A stretch of DNA of 64,000 nt, taken from NCBI GenBank assembly GCA_030267565.1, contig BRXU01000001.1, positions 8,004,001-8,068,000 of the forward strand, read 5' to 3'. This DNA is from Pleodorina starrii (taxonomy: Eukaryota > Chlorophyta > Chlorophyceae > Chlamydomonadales > Volvocaceae). The position numbers were made by a program, and so were the translations under genes. The notes under the pieces are model-generated. The model was given only the letters and a program-made list of their open reading frames with translations, searched no databases and had not been told where the DNA came from. Position 1 is the stretch's first letter. Each line of letters begins with the position of its first letter. This document shows, one piece after another, positions 1 to 12,380 of the stretch.

Positions 1-2
1 AC

Positions 3-299
3 CACCATCACCATGGCGGCGGTGGTGGCGGCGGCCTCTTCCAATCGCATGGGCGCCCTGAGGGCGTACGGCAGGGTCTGCTGGCGGCAGCCGCGCAGCC
101 GGATGACGACGACGACGACGACGACGCGGCGGCGGGGGCGACGTGCGCCGACAGGGCGCCCCTGGGTGTTAGCGCTGGCGCTGACCGGTCGTGCCGGCAC
201 TACCCGGCGGCCTCCGTCCCGCTTTCCGCGCCGCCGCTGCCGGCAGCTTCCACACACGGCTCTGGGCCCCATGCTCGCCACGGCTTCAACGTGGCCTAG
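3..299 (+). CDS. C-terminal end of an unidentified protein (5' incomplete)
   Basis: I do not recognise this protein. In the frame starting at base 3 the window opens with a His run, a Gly run and then, after about 30 residues, a run of eight Asp, and is open to a TAG at 297-299. Homopolymer tracts of this kind are typical of volvocine protein tails, and this frame looks more protein-like than the Arg-rich overlapping frame starting at 13. The gene would begin left of the window, and the first plausible TGTAA signal lies about 790 bases downstream. The call rests on composition and frame only; an intron running into the window or pure UTR are alternatives. Confidence 0.35.
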   Translation, partial: HHHHGGGGGGGLFQSHGRPEGVRQGLLAAAAQPDDDDDDDDAAAGATCADRAPLGVSAGADRSCRHYPAASVPLSAPPLPAASTHGSGPHARHGFNVA

Positions 300-1617
300 C
301 CGGCGAGCGGCCCTGGCCGCGGCGCCTGCGCGTGCTGTGTCGGGGTCTGGGTCCGGATTCGTCCGAGCGTTTGAGGCGCGCCGCTGGACCCATGGGCGCG
401 GTGAGCATGACGGTGCCGGCAGGTGCTCGGAATGCAGCTGCGGCGGTGGCGGCAGCGGCAGGGGGTCGTCGGTCCGATGCGTGTCATTGCGTATGCGCTG
501 CGCGGACGTTTGCGCTGCGCAGACGTTTGCGCTGCGCGGACTTACGCACGCAGGCCAGAGCTTTGTGACATTGTGAGGGATGCACGGCACACCGTGAGGC
601 TCCCTGGGGGACACTGGGGGACACGAGAGGGAGCTGCCCGTCACGAGTTTGGCAGGTTTGACGCCCCTTGCTATTTCGTCATAGCATTTCGTCATTGTTG
701 GATCCCGCAGCGGTCGGGGCGTTGAGAGAGGCGTCCCCCGCAAGCCTGGCGAGTTAACAACGAGTCTTGGGGAGGGTTGTGTGCCGGGGTTTAGAGGGAT
801 CGGTACTGCTCGGTCAGCCTGATCGAAGGGCGCGGTTGGTGCGGTTTGCATGGACAGCCCTACAGTACGTACTGAAATGGATATTGTGGGGGCGAGCTCC
901 GAAGCGCAATGATAGGGACTTGGCGAAGCTTGACGTGGCGGCGGATTGTGCGCAACTTGCGGTGTGGGATTCTGGGCAGGGCCTGCAGGAATCAAGTCCG
1001 GGCACCAGTGAAAGCGGTGCGCTGCCACCGCAGTCACAAATAGTTTCACCAGTACTCACACGGCTTCACGTTTGCGGTTTACAGCTTGTAATGCCCTTTG
1101 CACGCCGGCGGCACGGTATGCGCGGCGCTCGGGCGAGTTACAGCTGGTTACGGAGGTTACCGGGGATGAGCATCCTGGAATAACCTCGCGTTGTTGCCTG
1201 CTTGGGGAGGCTTGCGGGGGTTAGGCGCTGGGCCCTGTGATGCCAATTTGGTCGGGAAGGGACGGGTGACACGCAGTTACAGGGCATTCAAGCCCACGGC
1301 TGGTCTTTGGGCAACAAGTATCGCCGTATGAAACGGGACGACCCCGATCTGCCCCGAAACCAGGGCGTGCCTGTTTTTGCGCCAATTTGTGGAGGCCTTT
1401 ATCTCGACATCCTTTTGTACTACACCTCTCGCTTTACTGAAATATGTCCCCATCGAGACTTCAAGGGGGAGTGACGCCGATACAGTACGGCAAGGGAAGA
1501 CACCCAAAATAACTGCCAAACGGTTACGCAGAGCCGTTCCGTTCATATGGTGTTCCTGCTGCCCTGATACACAAAGAGTTTAGTTGAAGCTATTTCAGGA
1601 AAATTTTGCCTTCAGAA
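300..1617. other. Intergenic: 3' UTR, then PEX14 upstream region
   Basis: No conserved coding block was found on either strand. A short GC-rich direct repeat (a unit like GCGCTGCGCGGACGTTT, about three imperfect copies) lies at about 495-545. The rest probably holds the 3' UTR of the left-edge gene and the promoter and 5' UTR of PEX14. Confidence 0.4.
1087..1091 (+). terminator. Possible TGTAA poly(A) signal of the left-edge gene
   Basis: This is the first TGTAA found by eye after the TAG at 297-299. TGTAA is the standard volvocine polyadenylation signal. The implied 3' UTR of about 0.8 kb is long but not unusual in this group. Confidence 0.3.
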
Positions 1618-4600
1618 ATGGAACAAGCCACGCCGAGCCAGGCCATCGCAGAACCGGGCAACACCAGCCAAATGCTTGACGCTTCCAGTGCTCCGGCCCT
1701 AACCAGCGCTGTCCCTGCGCCTGCGGCAGCACCATTTCCACCTGCAACTGCATCTGCGGTGCCGCCTGCTGTCAGCGCATCGGTCCCGGCTCCCGAACCC
1801 GTGGCCGTTCCCACCATTCGAGAAGACCAGGTTCAGAACGCTGTCGGATTTCTCTCGCATCCACAGGTATAGTTCCGCTCCAGAAGCGATCACGGGAGGT
1901 GCTGGTCCGTTTGCCACCGTGGCAGATGACAAAGCATGCTTTTGCGAGCTTTGCAGCTTCTCGCACGTTAGCCAGAATCGTTGTCTGTTTTCAAGCGCCT
2001 TGCGATGATGCGTTTTGCTGGCCGCTCCAAAGGAAAACTGCCTATCTCTCCGAAAGGGTGGGAACACGCAAATAAAATGATTGGTGTGGCGGTCTCTCTG
2101 CACACACGCGCAATTATATATAAGATGCCCCCGCATAGACACGGCGAGGTGCAGCCTTGAGGCTGTTTGTCAAAGCAAAGTGCGCGCCCTGCCGGGTTTA
2201 TGTGCAGGTCCGCGGCTCTACCAACACCGCGAGCAAGCGCGCCTTCCTGGAGCGCAAAGGCCTGAACGCGGCAGAAATCGACGAGGCCTTCCGACGGGTT
2301 CCGGAGGCGCCTCCTCAGCCCGCAGCGGCGCCTGTGGCACCAACCCCGCCCCCCGCAGCACCTGCGCCCGCGCCCCAGTCCGCAGCGTACGCGCCTCCGC
2401 CTGCCCCCCAGGGACAACAGCTGACGTCGCAGCAACAGCCTTACGCGACTTCGGTTGCTCCCCCTGGAACCCAGTTGGTCGCTGTGCAGCCGCCCGGCCC
2501 TGGGACGCTGGTTCCGCAGATTCCGCCAAGCTATCGGTGGAGTCAGGTGCGTGCCTACATAGCTCACGCGGGTTGGTCATGGACGCTGAAAACGGTGTCT
2601 GTGGTGGGCGTTAACGGGGTTACGCGAGACAGGTACTGCTGGGTTCTGGGTCGCCTACGTCCCTACGCTGCCGTATCTCCTTTGTTACCACTGCGGCTAG
2701 ACGTCACGCGCCGCCGCTGCCGCAGTAGCAGCATGGGCAACAACATCAAAATCCGCAACACATCGGCGGCGGCTCCGTTCCATCGCAGCCCCTTCGCGCT
2801 GCCGCCCCTCCCCCTCCGGCGCGCCCTGTCCCGTTCCCGTTATCGGCTTCTGTGTTTGCCGCTGACACACCCGCCCCGAAACCCGCCCCAAGACCGAAAC
2901 GTTTGTCTTCTGGCTTCGTCCCGTGCTGCGTTGCGCTTGGTAGCGACCGCAGTACTGAGCTGCCGCGGCTGCTGCCATGATTTGGGTTGCTTTATGGGCC
3001 CGCGCTACGCGTGGTAGCATGCAGGATAGGGGTGCTAACTGCCCTCGCGGCCGGATCGGCCTGGAAGGACAACTTGCGCTTTCTGTTAGACACATCGTAT
3101 ACGATGCACCAAGGCACGGCATTTATAATGCAAATTCTGGCTTTTATGATGTTGCAACCATGACCCATGTTGCTATGACACCGTCACGGCGCCTCCAGAT
3201 CGTCCTGGGCGTGGGCGCGGTTGTCGCTGCGGGCTGGGCCGTACACCAGCTGGTGCTGCCCCGGCTGCGATCCCTGCTGGACTCGTGGCAGGCGCAACGG
3301 CGCGAGGCGGAGGAGGCTCGCCACAAGGTGAGTTAGGGCGGCGGAGTCTACTAAGTTCGTCAGATGCCATAGCTAAGCCTTAAGCGTGGGGCGTAGCACA
3401 GCGCAACCCAAGAACAGCGCAGCTGATGCATCAGCAGATGTGGCTGGGCCGCGTCCATCCTGGCGCGTTTTACAACGTAGCAGCACCACCGTGGGTGATA
3501 TTTCTTCCGCTTCCGCCTGCTGCGTTACCATCAGTCCTCCCAGTGTTGACATGTTGCTGTTGTGTTTTGCCAGTCGGCTTTACAGCGGTGTTGTTGCTGT
3601 TGCTTCTGCTGCTACGATTGACTGTCTCAGGAGCTGCACACGGCCGTGGCGAGCCTCAAGGGCTGCCAGGAGGAACTCCGGATGTCAACCCAGGTACGTT
3701 CACGGCGGAACGAGGGTGCCAAGACAGGTCGGAGTTACGCGTTGGGCGGTCCCAAGCAAGAATGAATTGGCCCCGCGCTTGATTCCAAACAGGAGTTTTG
3801 GAGCGGCCTGTGCTGTCCTTGTAACAGGTCCCGGCCAGACTTATAAAAACTACACTCGCAGTAAAACGTGCTTCGATATTAGCATCGCCCATTCCACAGC
3901 GACCGGCCGTTGCCTCTTGACGTCCTCGCCCACACCGGCCCACCGTGCCGCGTCCGCAGGCCCTCTTGGAGGCGGTGAACATCATGCGGGAGCAGCAGCG
4001 CGCCTCGACCGTCGACAGCATCATGCCGAGCCGTGGGACCGCTGCCGGAAGGTATGGGCGTGGCGCGCCTGCGTAGTCCGTCAGTCGGCACATCGCTTCC
4101 TGCGCGCCCCTTCCCCGCTTCGGTCGCCTAGCAGAGCTGCGGGCACTAGCGACTTTGCCTCGTCGTTTGGGTCGTGTTCCTGATTGCATGCCCGGTCCTT
4201 GCCACCACCGCGATGTGCCATGGCTGGAGAAAACGCGCAACTGCAGCTTGTTGCGCCCATACAGATTGACGATCGGCATGCGCAGTGCCGAATGTCTGCG
4301 TGACGGTGCTGGCAAACCGGATGAGCGCATATCCCATCCAATTCGTTGCTGTTCGCGGCAACACGATCACCAAGGCTTCGGACCTTCGGTCACCCCCATC
4401 CCTGGCCCTCGCTGATGTTCAATTGTTGCTCTGTTCAGGTCCGCGGGCGCGCCGCCCAGGGACAATTACTACCAGAGCATCAGCGGCCGCAACGACCAGC
4501 CGTACGGGGTCCCTGGAAGCGGCAACGCGAACGTGGCGCTGGGAGCGGACAACTACGCGGCTCTGCGCGCCGCCGCCGGCTATACGAACGCGTACCCGCC

Positions 4601-7600
4601 CGACCCGCCGTCGTACACAGTGTCGTACAACTACGGCCGCAGCGGTGAAAGCGGCCCCGCGACGGCCGGGCCTACCGGCGGGGACGGCGGCAGTCGCACA
4701 GGCGCCAGCATGTACGGCTCGTCCAACCCGCCGTACGGCGCCGTTCGCAACGCCGCCGCAAATCCTTACGGCGGCCCCGCTGGTCAGCAGCAACAGCAGC
4801 AGGAGAATTTGCCGTACAGGGTGACGGCGCCGCCGTCGCCGGCGCATTCGACGCACTCTATGCAGTCGGGGCGCCCGCAGCAGCAGCCCACGGGCGGCCT
4901 CAGCAGTGCTTCCGGACCGTACGGCAGTAACGACCGCCTGTACGACTCGTCCATGCCTGGTAGGTACGCGTGAGCCACGGCCCGGCGGAAACGCGCTGGG
5001 GAGCTCGGGCCTCGACGGTGATGCTCGCCGTCGCGATGGGACTGGCGAGTGGGTGTAAGATCCGTCCCTCAGAGAGTCGGCCGGGGGCCCACCGGCCTCC
5101 AGCGGCTTTCGTCCTGGGGTACGCCGGCCGGATGACGTGGGGATCTGGGGAGGAGCTGTCGTCTGGTTGACGCTCTGGTCGATGTCCTGGCTGCCCGGAT
5201 GGAACCCCGCCCCTTATCTGGCACGTGGGGCTGTGTTTGGTTTGTTATCTGAGTGGCTCGATGTCTGCGGGTACTTGGCGGTACGGTATGTAATCAAGGT
5301 GAAGTGTGTAGTACTTATGCCGCATGTCTATGCGCCTTGTTCTCTTGACCTCTCCTTGCCTTGCCAGCATATACCGTATGTGTTGGGGGTCCTCTGATGC
5401 CGTTCGTGCGCCGGGATTTGGTTACTGCCGGCTACAGTCCTGTAGCCGGCTCCTGTAGCCGGCCCGTGGGTCACTGAGCTCTGCGCCGGGAGGCGTGGGG
5501 CTGTGCCTTTCCCGGAAAGCTATGGGTCAAGTGGCGCCCCCATTTAGGAAAAGGCACCGGGATGATTGACACCATCGGAAGAGCGCGGTCGCCTGGTGGA
5601 ATTAGTGGGGATCAAGGTTACGGGTTGTATTCGTATTTCGCTTGCTAGCTAGGGCCAGGGATGCTGGCCCTGGCCCCGGCCACGGTGCAGCAGGGCGGGA
5701 CGACAGGTCCTGGGCGTGGGCGCGGTCGTCGGTCGGTGGGAGAACTGGACGCCCACGATCGTCGTTGTCAGCATCTCTAGCACTTGTTTTGGAGATGAGG
5801 CGTTTAGAAGGCAGCGCGGGACACAGGCGGTCTCGGCGAGATGGGCGAGGAAGGGCGGGAACTGGAGCGGAGGTCGGTTGGGTGCGCGCGGCCCCGCCGG
5901 CTCGGCAATGGGTTCCAACCGCCAAGGCGGGTGGGCCGCCCGGGGCCGGCGGTCGCTGTGTGTAACCTGCTGCTGCTTCTCCGGCCACTGCCCCCTCCTC
6001 GCCTATCCAGAGCCCCGTCCCGCCGCGGTCCCGGCGCCACAGCTTAGCCAGCCTAAACGCTCCGCCGCAAACGCTTGCGATGTGCAGAGGTCCATTAGCT
6101 GATTGACCGATTATCCAACTCCATGCAGCAGCCCGGAGGGGAGGCCTTGCCCGTCGCGGGAGTTTTGAGGCAGTCTTGGCTTTGTTTCCCCCAGAGGACG
6201 CGACTTTGCAAACATCCTTTCTGACGCGACCCGTGCCCGACTACGTGAGCCCTCCATTATAAGCAACGTGTGCCCTCTTTTAACGTGCAGGACGAGCGGC
6301 GGCAGCGCCAGGTGCACAGGGCTCCAGCGCTGCCACCGCCGCCGCCGCCGCCGCCGCTGCGGGCTCCGACGGCCGCACGGTGCCCCTCCCTCCGCCCGAG
6401 CAGCCGGTGTACCCCCAGTCGTTCCACGAGGTCATGGAGATGGTGCAGAAGGGCATCACGCCGCCGAACGTGCGGGTGAGAGGCGGGGTAGAGTTACTCT
6501 TGTCCCCTTGAGCGGGGTTACTCTTGTCCCCTCAAAATAGGCAAGCTGACTGGATGGCACACGAAGGCAAAAGCAAGCCGGGCAGGGGCGGTGCGTTTGG
6601 AAGAAATGCTAGGAGCCGCAGCGGAGAACCGGGCCGGGTAGAGGGCATGGGAGGCGGTTGGGGCTTTCAAGCTGGATGATGACGGGTCAAGGGAACGCGT
6701 GGGGCATCCGACGCGCAGCCACCGAACGGACGGACCGACATCATGGAGGAGCAGCGGGGCTCGACAGGACGGTTAAGACGACACGGTAGGCAAGGAAGGA
6801 AGGAAATGTGCTGCGTTGCAGGTGCGGGGCCATTATACACTGTATGCACCGCCTACCGCACTGCATGCCGGCATGCGCTCCCGACCTCCCCCTGCCCCGG
6901 GCGGGCGTCGTCGTATCGTGACCTACACACGAATAACCGGAGTGGCCGGACCGCCCCCGCCCCCGTCCCCTCGCAGACCGACATCAATGACTCGCCGCCT
7001 GATCCGACCCAGCCCTTCTCCGAGGCTCGTCTGGCCGCCCCGCTGAAGCCCTGGGAGCGATCCGCGGCTGCCGGCGGCAGCGGCGCTGGCGCAGGCGCCG
7101 GCGCGGGCCTGCCGGCGAGTGTGACACCAGCAGGAAGGGCCAACGGAATGCCATACACGTGGGATGCGGCCATTTCGGGTCAGTCGCCGGTGGCGGCATC
7201 TGCACCATCGCAGCTGCCGCCGCCGTCGTACAGCGCACCGTCATCGGCGGCGGTCACCGGCGGCGCAGCGGCCAGCGGCAGCGCGGCGGTTGGCAGCGCC
7301 GGCGCCAGCAGCGCTGGTCGCGTCAGCAACAGCGGGGGCGGCAGCAGCGGCAGCGGCGGGCTGAGCGTCCTGCCACCTGCCAATCCCCTTTGGCGGCCCC
7401 CGCCACCGCCGTTGCGCACAGTCATGTCGCCAAACCCGGCATCGCCGCCGTCGACATCAGTGACTGGCATGGCCGGCAGCGGCGGCGAGGCTGCTGCTCC
7501 CGCCGCCGCGGCCGCCCCAGCGGCTCCCGCTGCCGCCCCTGCGGCCGCGCTGGCGGCGGAGGTACCGGAGGCAATGGCGGCGCTGGCGGGGCCTCCATCG

Positions 7601-7855
7601 CCGTCGCCGTCGCAGCCTGCGTTCGCGGCTTCTGCGACGGAGCCCCCCCGCGCGCTGGGTGGCTCGTCCGAGACCGCGTCTGGCGCCGGCGCTCCTTCCG
7701 CCGTGCCGTCGTCCCCTCCCCACGCGCTGCCGCCGCCGCCGTCGGCGCTCTCAGCCGTGATCGGGTCGGGAGATGGCGCCAGCGGCGCTGCGCCGGCCGC
7801 ATCGGACGAAGCGTCGTCGGCCATGCCCGCCTTGCCCACCATCACCACACCGTAA
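1618..7855 (+). CDS. PEX14: Peroxin 14, peroxisomal import docking protein with C-terminal KPWE block
   Basis: Exons join(1618..1866,2208..2546,3199..3327,3631..3693,3960..4051,4439..4959,6291..6475,6977..7855) stay in phase and give 818 residues. PEX14 is the docking subunit of the peroxisomal importomer and binds PEX5 and PEX7 cargo receptors. Residues about 67-113 match the conserved N-terminal PEX5-binding domain (REDQVQNAVGFLSHPQV, then FLERKGLNAAEIDEAF). Residues about 197-219 form the hydrophobic membrane segment, followed by a charged, heptad-like coiled coil across exons 3-5. Residues about 506-553 carry SFHEVMEMVQKGITPPNVR, then DINDSPPDPTQPF and KPWE, the C-terminal block of plant and fungal PEX14-like proteins. 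The last 265 residues are Ala/Ser/Pro low complexity. The start is the first ATG in frame; a TTG four codons upstream is not credible. The protein is longer than most PEX14 because of the low-complexity tail. The exon 6 donor at 4960 (GTAGGT) is weak, and reading through it hits a stop at 4971-4973. Confidence 0.87.
5054..5058 (+). terminator. Intronic TGTAA after the alternative PEX14 stop
   Basis: This TGTAA lies 81 bases after the in-frame TGA (4971-4973) met when PEX14 intron 6 is not spliced. It could end a short 468-residue isoform lacking the KPWE block. Position is seen directly; use is inferred. Confidence 0.35.
5428..5451. repeat. Perfect GC-rich hairpin in PEX14 intron 6
   Basis: A GCCGGCTACA arm is followed by a 4-base loop and TGTAGCCGGC, and a further partial copy (TGTAGCCGGC) follows immediately. 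It lies in the long intron between exons 6 and 7. Confidence 0.7.
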
Positions 7856-8608
7856 AGGGGAAGGGCTTGTGCCGGAGGACAGGAGAGTGATGGGCGAAAG
7901 GGGCCCTGTTGACGGCTGCGACCAAGCAGCCTTTCCACGTGTACAACACCACGCGTCATTGTTCAACGTCTCACAGTACGACAATGCTGTGATGAGTACG
8001 GCAGTAACCTAGGGGTGTTCGGGTGATCAGGGAGGAGAAAGGAGGGAGTTTGAGACGGAGGGGACAGGACGCGGTCAACTGGGTCGGGATCCCAGTTAGT
8101 GTCTGTGAGGCGGCGCCGTGCGCCGATACGCCGATGCAGCCACTGGGGATGGTGCAAATGCAGACCACGATGCTGAGGAGACAGGCGAGCAGCGCAGTCT
8201 GGAGCAGGAGAATGGTGGGGTTGAGGAGGTTGGCAATGCGCCGCTGCGGCGGTCTGTGGCTCATTGCGGTTGTCTGCGGCACGTCCGCCGTGAAGCCAGT
8301 AACTAGTAACTAGTGCATGCCCAGAGCATGGCGCAGCAAGGCGCTGCTGGAAAGACGAGGCCCGGACGCCCGGTTGCAGGATTTTGGCTTAGGGTGCATG
8401 GGTGGCTGTGCGAACGTGCTAGCGACAGGGCAACGCGATGGCGGCCGGATTGTGTGCCAGCGACGCCGGAACGCCGCATTGCCGCTTGCAACGCTATAGG
8501 GCACTGTTTATTGGCGATATGATTTGATGCTTTTCGCGGGCAGCAGCTGCAGTTGCAGCGCGCGAATTCGGCGTGAACTGTCGACTCGAGCATCCGCTTG
8601 GTAATCAC

Positions 8609-8613
8609 TGTAA
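8609..8613 (+). terminator. TGTAA poly(A) signal, PEX14 long isoform
   Basis: This is the first TGTAA found by eye after the PEX14 stop at 7853-7855, giving a 3' UTR of about 0.77 kb. Confidence 0.5.
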
Positions 8614-9027
8614 TTGCTCTGACAGGCTCTCGCGCTTGACGCCGGCTCTCAAAGGAAGGCTAACTGCGCCTTGGCCGTATCTGCTCTCGGTTCGCTGTTG
8701 TGTATGATGACGCCTGCTGTGCTGTGCTCGTACAGGTACCACACAGCGCTTCATGCCATTACCGTACAGCGCTTCAAGGTGTGCTTCTCTTTGGCGTCCT
8801 CTGTACCTGCCAAATTAACATTAAGCAGCTGCACAGAACGCATCGTACTTGAATCAACCTTACTGTACCAAGCGTGAAGTGGAAAACTGCGTTTGTGTGG
8901 ACGCTATTCCTCAAAGCCTTCACTATTAGCCGTAGATTATTTCCAATTCAACCGCTTATAAACCCTAGGCCTAGTTAATACTTTGTCCTCCAGCGCCGCC
9001 TCGTACCGGTGTAACTGAATCGTCGCG
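8614..9027. other. PEX14-IMP4 intergenic region and IMP4 5' UTR
   Basis: No coding block was seen. The region holds the IMP4 promoter and a telo-box-like element close to the IMP4 ATG. Confidence 0.5.
8960..8967 (+). promoter_or_regulatory. Telo-box-like AAACCCTA upstream of IMP4
   Basis: AAACCCTA directly follows a TTATA run, about 60 bases before the IMP4 ATG. In land plants AAACCCTA telo-boxes are enriched in promoters of ribosome-biogenesis genes. Whether volvocine algae use them is not established by this sequence. Confidence 0.3.
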
Positions 9028-12000
9028 ATGTTGAGGAGGAATGTTCGGTTGAGGAAGGAGTACCTATACCGAAAAAGCTTGGAAGGAAAGGAGCGAGCAG
9101 CATACGAGCGGAAACGGCTCATACGGAAAGCGCTTGAAGGTGAGGCATGACCCGCCGCCGAGTCGGTCACCCACAGCGTGTACGTATTAGACTTTGACGT
9201 TTTGAAGCAATTGCAAAGGCCATGTCTGCCGCTGCTATCCATTGGAGTATGGCTCCATCGGCGCGAGGGTTATGGCACGCCCCGCCCACCCCCACTCTCC
9301 CTGCCTGCCCTTTCCCCGCGTCTTCCTGCCCCGCAAAGCGCGACATCCCTGCCTCTGACGGCATCAAGCTGGTTCTGTTCGCCTTCCCAGCGATCTTATC
9401 GTTGCATCGGCAGCATCGCATGCCCCCCCAAAACCCTGCGCCCGCTACACCTCCGACTTCGTGACGTGACCCCTCGTCCGACTTTCTTGGGTTCACCTGC
9501 CTCCCCCATTCGTTCCCCTCTCATGCATCCTGGCCCCTGCCCTGATCCTAAACCGGATGACTGCCAGAGGGCAAGCCCATCCCCACCGAGCTCCGACGAG
9601 ATGAGGCGGCCTTGCGGCGGGAGGTGGAGCTGGAGGACGACAACACGGCAGTGCCCCGCAGGTGACCGCCTGGGGAAACACGTCACAGCTGACCACCACC
9701 CTGTCACCACCTTCCACACCTACGGCTTGACCTCTTGAGACGGGGGCATAAGATAGCGCGGCGGCTCTCCCGCCACCACCACCACCACCACCACCACCAC
9801 CATCCCCGTCCCTCCGTCGCGAAAGGGCCAGGGCGCTGTGGACTGCTACCACCCCCACCCCCACCGCGCGGGAAGCCCCCGACAGCCGCCCAGCGCCTTT
9901 GCACACCTGGCAGCTGGCACCCCGTCCGTCGCCTCGAGCCCGAGAGCGCTGCGCCAGCGTAACTTAACTTTGTGATGTGCCCTTATCGTGTCCCTCCGTT
10001 CCTTATGGTTGCATCCGCGGCGGTGCTGCTGGTGGTGGCGGCGGCGGCGGTGGCGACGCGTCATCGTGGCGGCGGTGGTGGCGGCTTTGCTTCCGGCGGG
10101 TGGCAGCCACGTGGATGACGAGTACGCCCACGCGGGGGAGGTTGACCCCAAGGTGCTCATCACCACCAGCAGAGACCCCTCCAGCCGCCTCACGCAGTTC
10201 GCCAAGGTGCGGCTGGCTGGCTGGCTGGCTGGGGCCCCCGGGCCGGCCAGGCTGCGGCGGAGGGGGCTTACTCACGGACGGGCCTGTGAACGGAGCCCGT
10301 GAACGGCTAATAGATGCGTAGCGGGGGCTGGGGGTCGCGGGGCCGAAGGGCCAACGAGTCCTTTGGGCGGTCAACTGGTGTTGAATAAGAGGCCTGCTCA
10401 GCTCTCCCGCTCGCCGCTCTCCCGCTCCCCCTCTCCCCGCCTCTCTGCCCCTCCCTCCAGGAGATGAAGCTGGTGGTCCCCAACAGTCAGCGCATCAACC
10501 GCGGTGGCCTCATCCTGAAGGAGCTTGTGGACACGTGCCGCAACCACGACTTCACCGACATTGTGGTGCTGCACGAACACAGAGGAGAGCCGGGTGAGTG
10601 AGAGAGCGCCGGGGGAAGACCGCGTGCCTGCCCGCGTTCCCGCGCGCCTGCCTGCGTTTGCCGCCTGCCCGCCCGGCCTCCCCCCTGTCTGTCTGCCGGT
10701 CTGTCGGCTCGCAGCTGAACGCCAGCGGTCGCAGCTGGCAGCATCCCCGGGGAACCCAACCCCTATTTTGGCGGTGTCGTTATTCTCTGCCGTCCCCCAC
10801 CCTCCTCATCCCACCTTCCTTTGGCCCCGCAGACGGCATGGTGGTGTGCCACCTGCCCTACGGCCCCACCGCCTACTTCGGCATCTTCAACACCGTGCTG
10901 CGACACGACATCGGCCAGAAGAAGGAGGTGAGGCCGGGGCGGGAGCGGGCGGGCGGGCAGGAGCGGGCGGGAGCGGGCGTCCCTACCCCCATTCGTGGCC
11001 TATCCGTGACCCCCCTCACTTCCCCTCCCCTTCCCCTCCACTTCCCCTTCCCCGTGAACCCCCTCCCCTCCCCCCCCCTCTGGCAGGTTGGCACCATCTC
11101 CGAGGCCTACCCGCACCTCATCACCGACAACCTGGGGTCCAAACTGGGTCAGCGCACCGCCAACATCCTGAAGCACCTCTTCCCGGTGCCCAAGGTGAGA
11201 GAGGCCCGACCGACTCCAGGGAGCACCGCCAACAGCCGCCCCCGTCTCCGTTCCTCCGTTGCGGTGTCATCGTTACCACCCGACCCGCCGCTCCTCACTC
11301 CTCAAGCAGGCCCCCCTCTCTCTCTCGGCTCCGGCGCACCGCGCCACCCCGACCTCCCGTGACCCCCACTTCCCGTGTCAGCCCCCCGGCCATCGGGCCG
11401 AGCTGACCCACGCCTCTGCCCGTTGTTTGCCCGCCTCCCGCCTCCCGTGGAGGTGGGAGGACATCGCTTTGCGCCCCCCTGCAGCGTTGCAGGAGGCTGC
11501 GCCGCTCGTCGGGCGACGGCCCACCGTGCACATGTGTTTGACCCCTGCCGGCCTGACCCAACTCCCGCCTGACCCTCTCCCGCCACCCACATCGCCCTCC
11601 GGCCCATCATTTGACGTTGGCCCATCCGCCCGGCGCCCCGCTCGCCCGCAGGACGACTCGAAGCGCATCGTGACCTTTGCCAACCGCAACGACTACCTCT
11701 CCTTCCGCCACCACACCTACACCCAGCCCAAGGGCGCCAGCAGCATAGAGCTGACGGAGGTGAGTGTGTGCGGGTGTTGTCGGTGTTGTGCGGTGCTATC
11801 TGTGTTCCCGTATCTGTATTGAGGGGAGGGGGCGGGCTGGAGCAGTGGTGACGACGTGGCCAACAGGGGAACAGGGGAAGCCCTTCCCCTTCCCCTTCCC
11901 CGACCTTCTCTGGCTACCGTTGCGTTGCGGCGCCTTGCGTCCATTCGCCGCGTTCCCGGGGTGAGCACGCAGATCTCCGCTCTTGCCTTCCTCCTCACCG

Positions 12001-12380
12001 CACCAGATCCCCGCCCCATCGCTATGGTACCCCCCTCCACAAGTCCACAATACCTCCCCGCACCGCACCCCGCCCCATCGCACCACGCGTCCACGCCACG
12101 TCGCTCTGCACCGTTCACCACCACCACCATTTGGGAACCGAAACCGCACCACTGCCCCGCCCCCTCCCGCGCTCCGCCTCCGCAGTGCGGCCCCCGCTTC
12201 GAGCTCAAGCTGTACCAGATCAAGCTGGGGACCATGGAGCAGGCGCATGCGGAGAACGAGTGGGTGCTGAGGGCCTACACGCGCAACACCAAGCGGGCCA
12301 AGCTGTCCGGGGAGGACGGAGACGCGGGGGCCGGGGGCGGAGGAGGACGGGCGGGCGCGGCAGCCGGCGGCGGCAAGTGA
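9028..12380 (+). CDS. IMP4: U3 snoRNP protein IMP4 (Brix domain)
   Basis: Exons join(9028..9139,9568..9661,10107..10206,10461..10593,10833..10927,11087..11194,11652..11759,12186..12380) are all in phase and give 314 residues, close to animal and yeast IMP4. IMP4 works with IMP3 and MPP10 in the nucleolar U3 snoRNP, helping U3 pair with pre-rRNA during 18S rRNA maturation. The N-terminus ([20 protein letters not shown]) is the basic helical IMP4 leader. The Brix fold runs from about residue 84 ([23 protein letters not shown]) to about 265 ([13 protein letters not shown]), with [15 protein letters not shown] between them. The last 40 residues are a Gly/Ala tail. The start is the first ATG of the conserved leader. 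Nothing is broken, and every splice site is GT-AG. Confidence 0.96.
9773..9802 (+). repeat. (CCA)n microsatellite in IMP4 intron 2
   Basis: About ten uninterrupted CCA triplets lie inside the intron between IMP4 exons 2 and 3. They give a poly-His or poly-Trp shadow reading frame that is not coding. Confidence 0.85.

Noticed and set aside
13..576. 187-codon Arg-rich open frame at the left edge
   Set aside because: The composition looks like a GC-rich shadow; the frame ending at 299 shows His, Gly and Asp runs more typical of real algal proteins.
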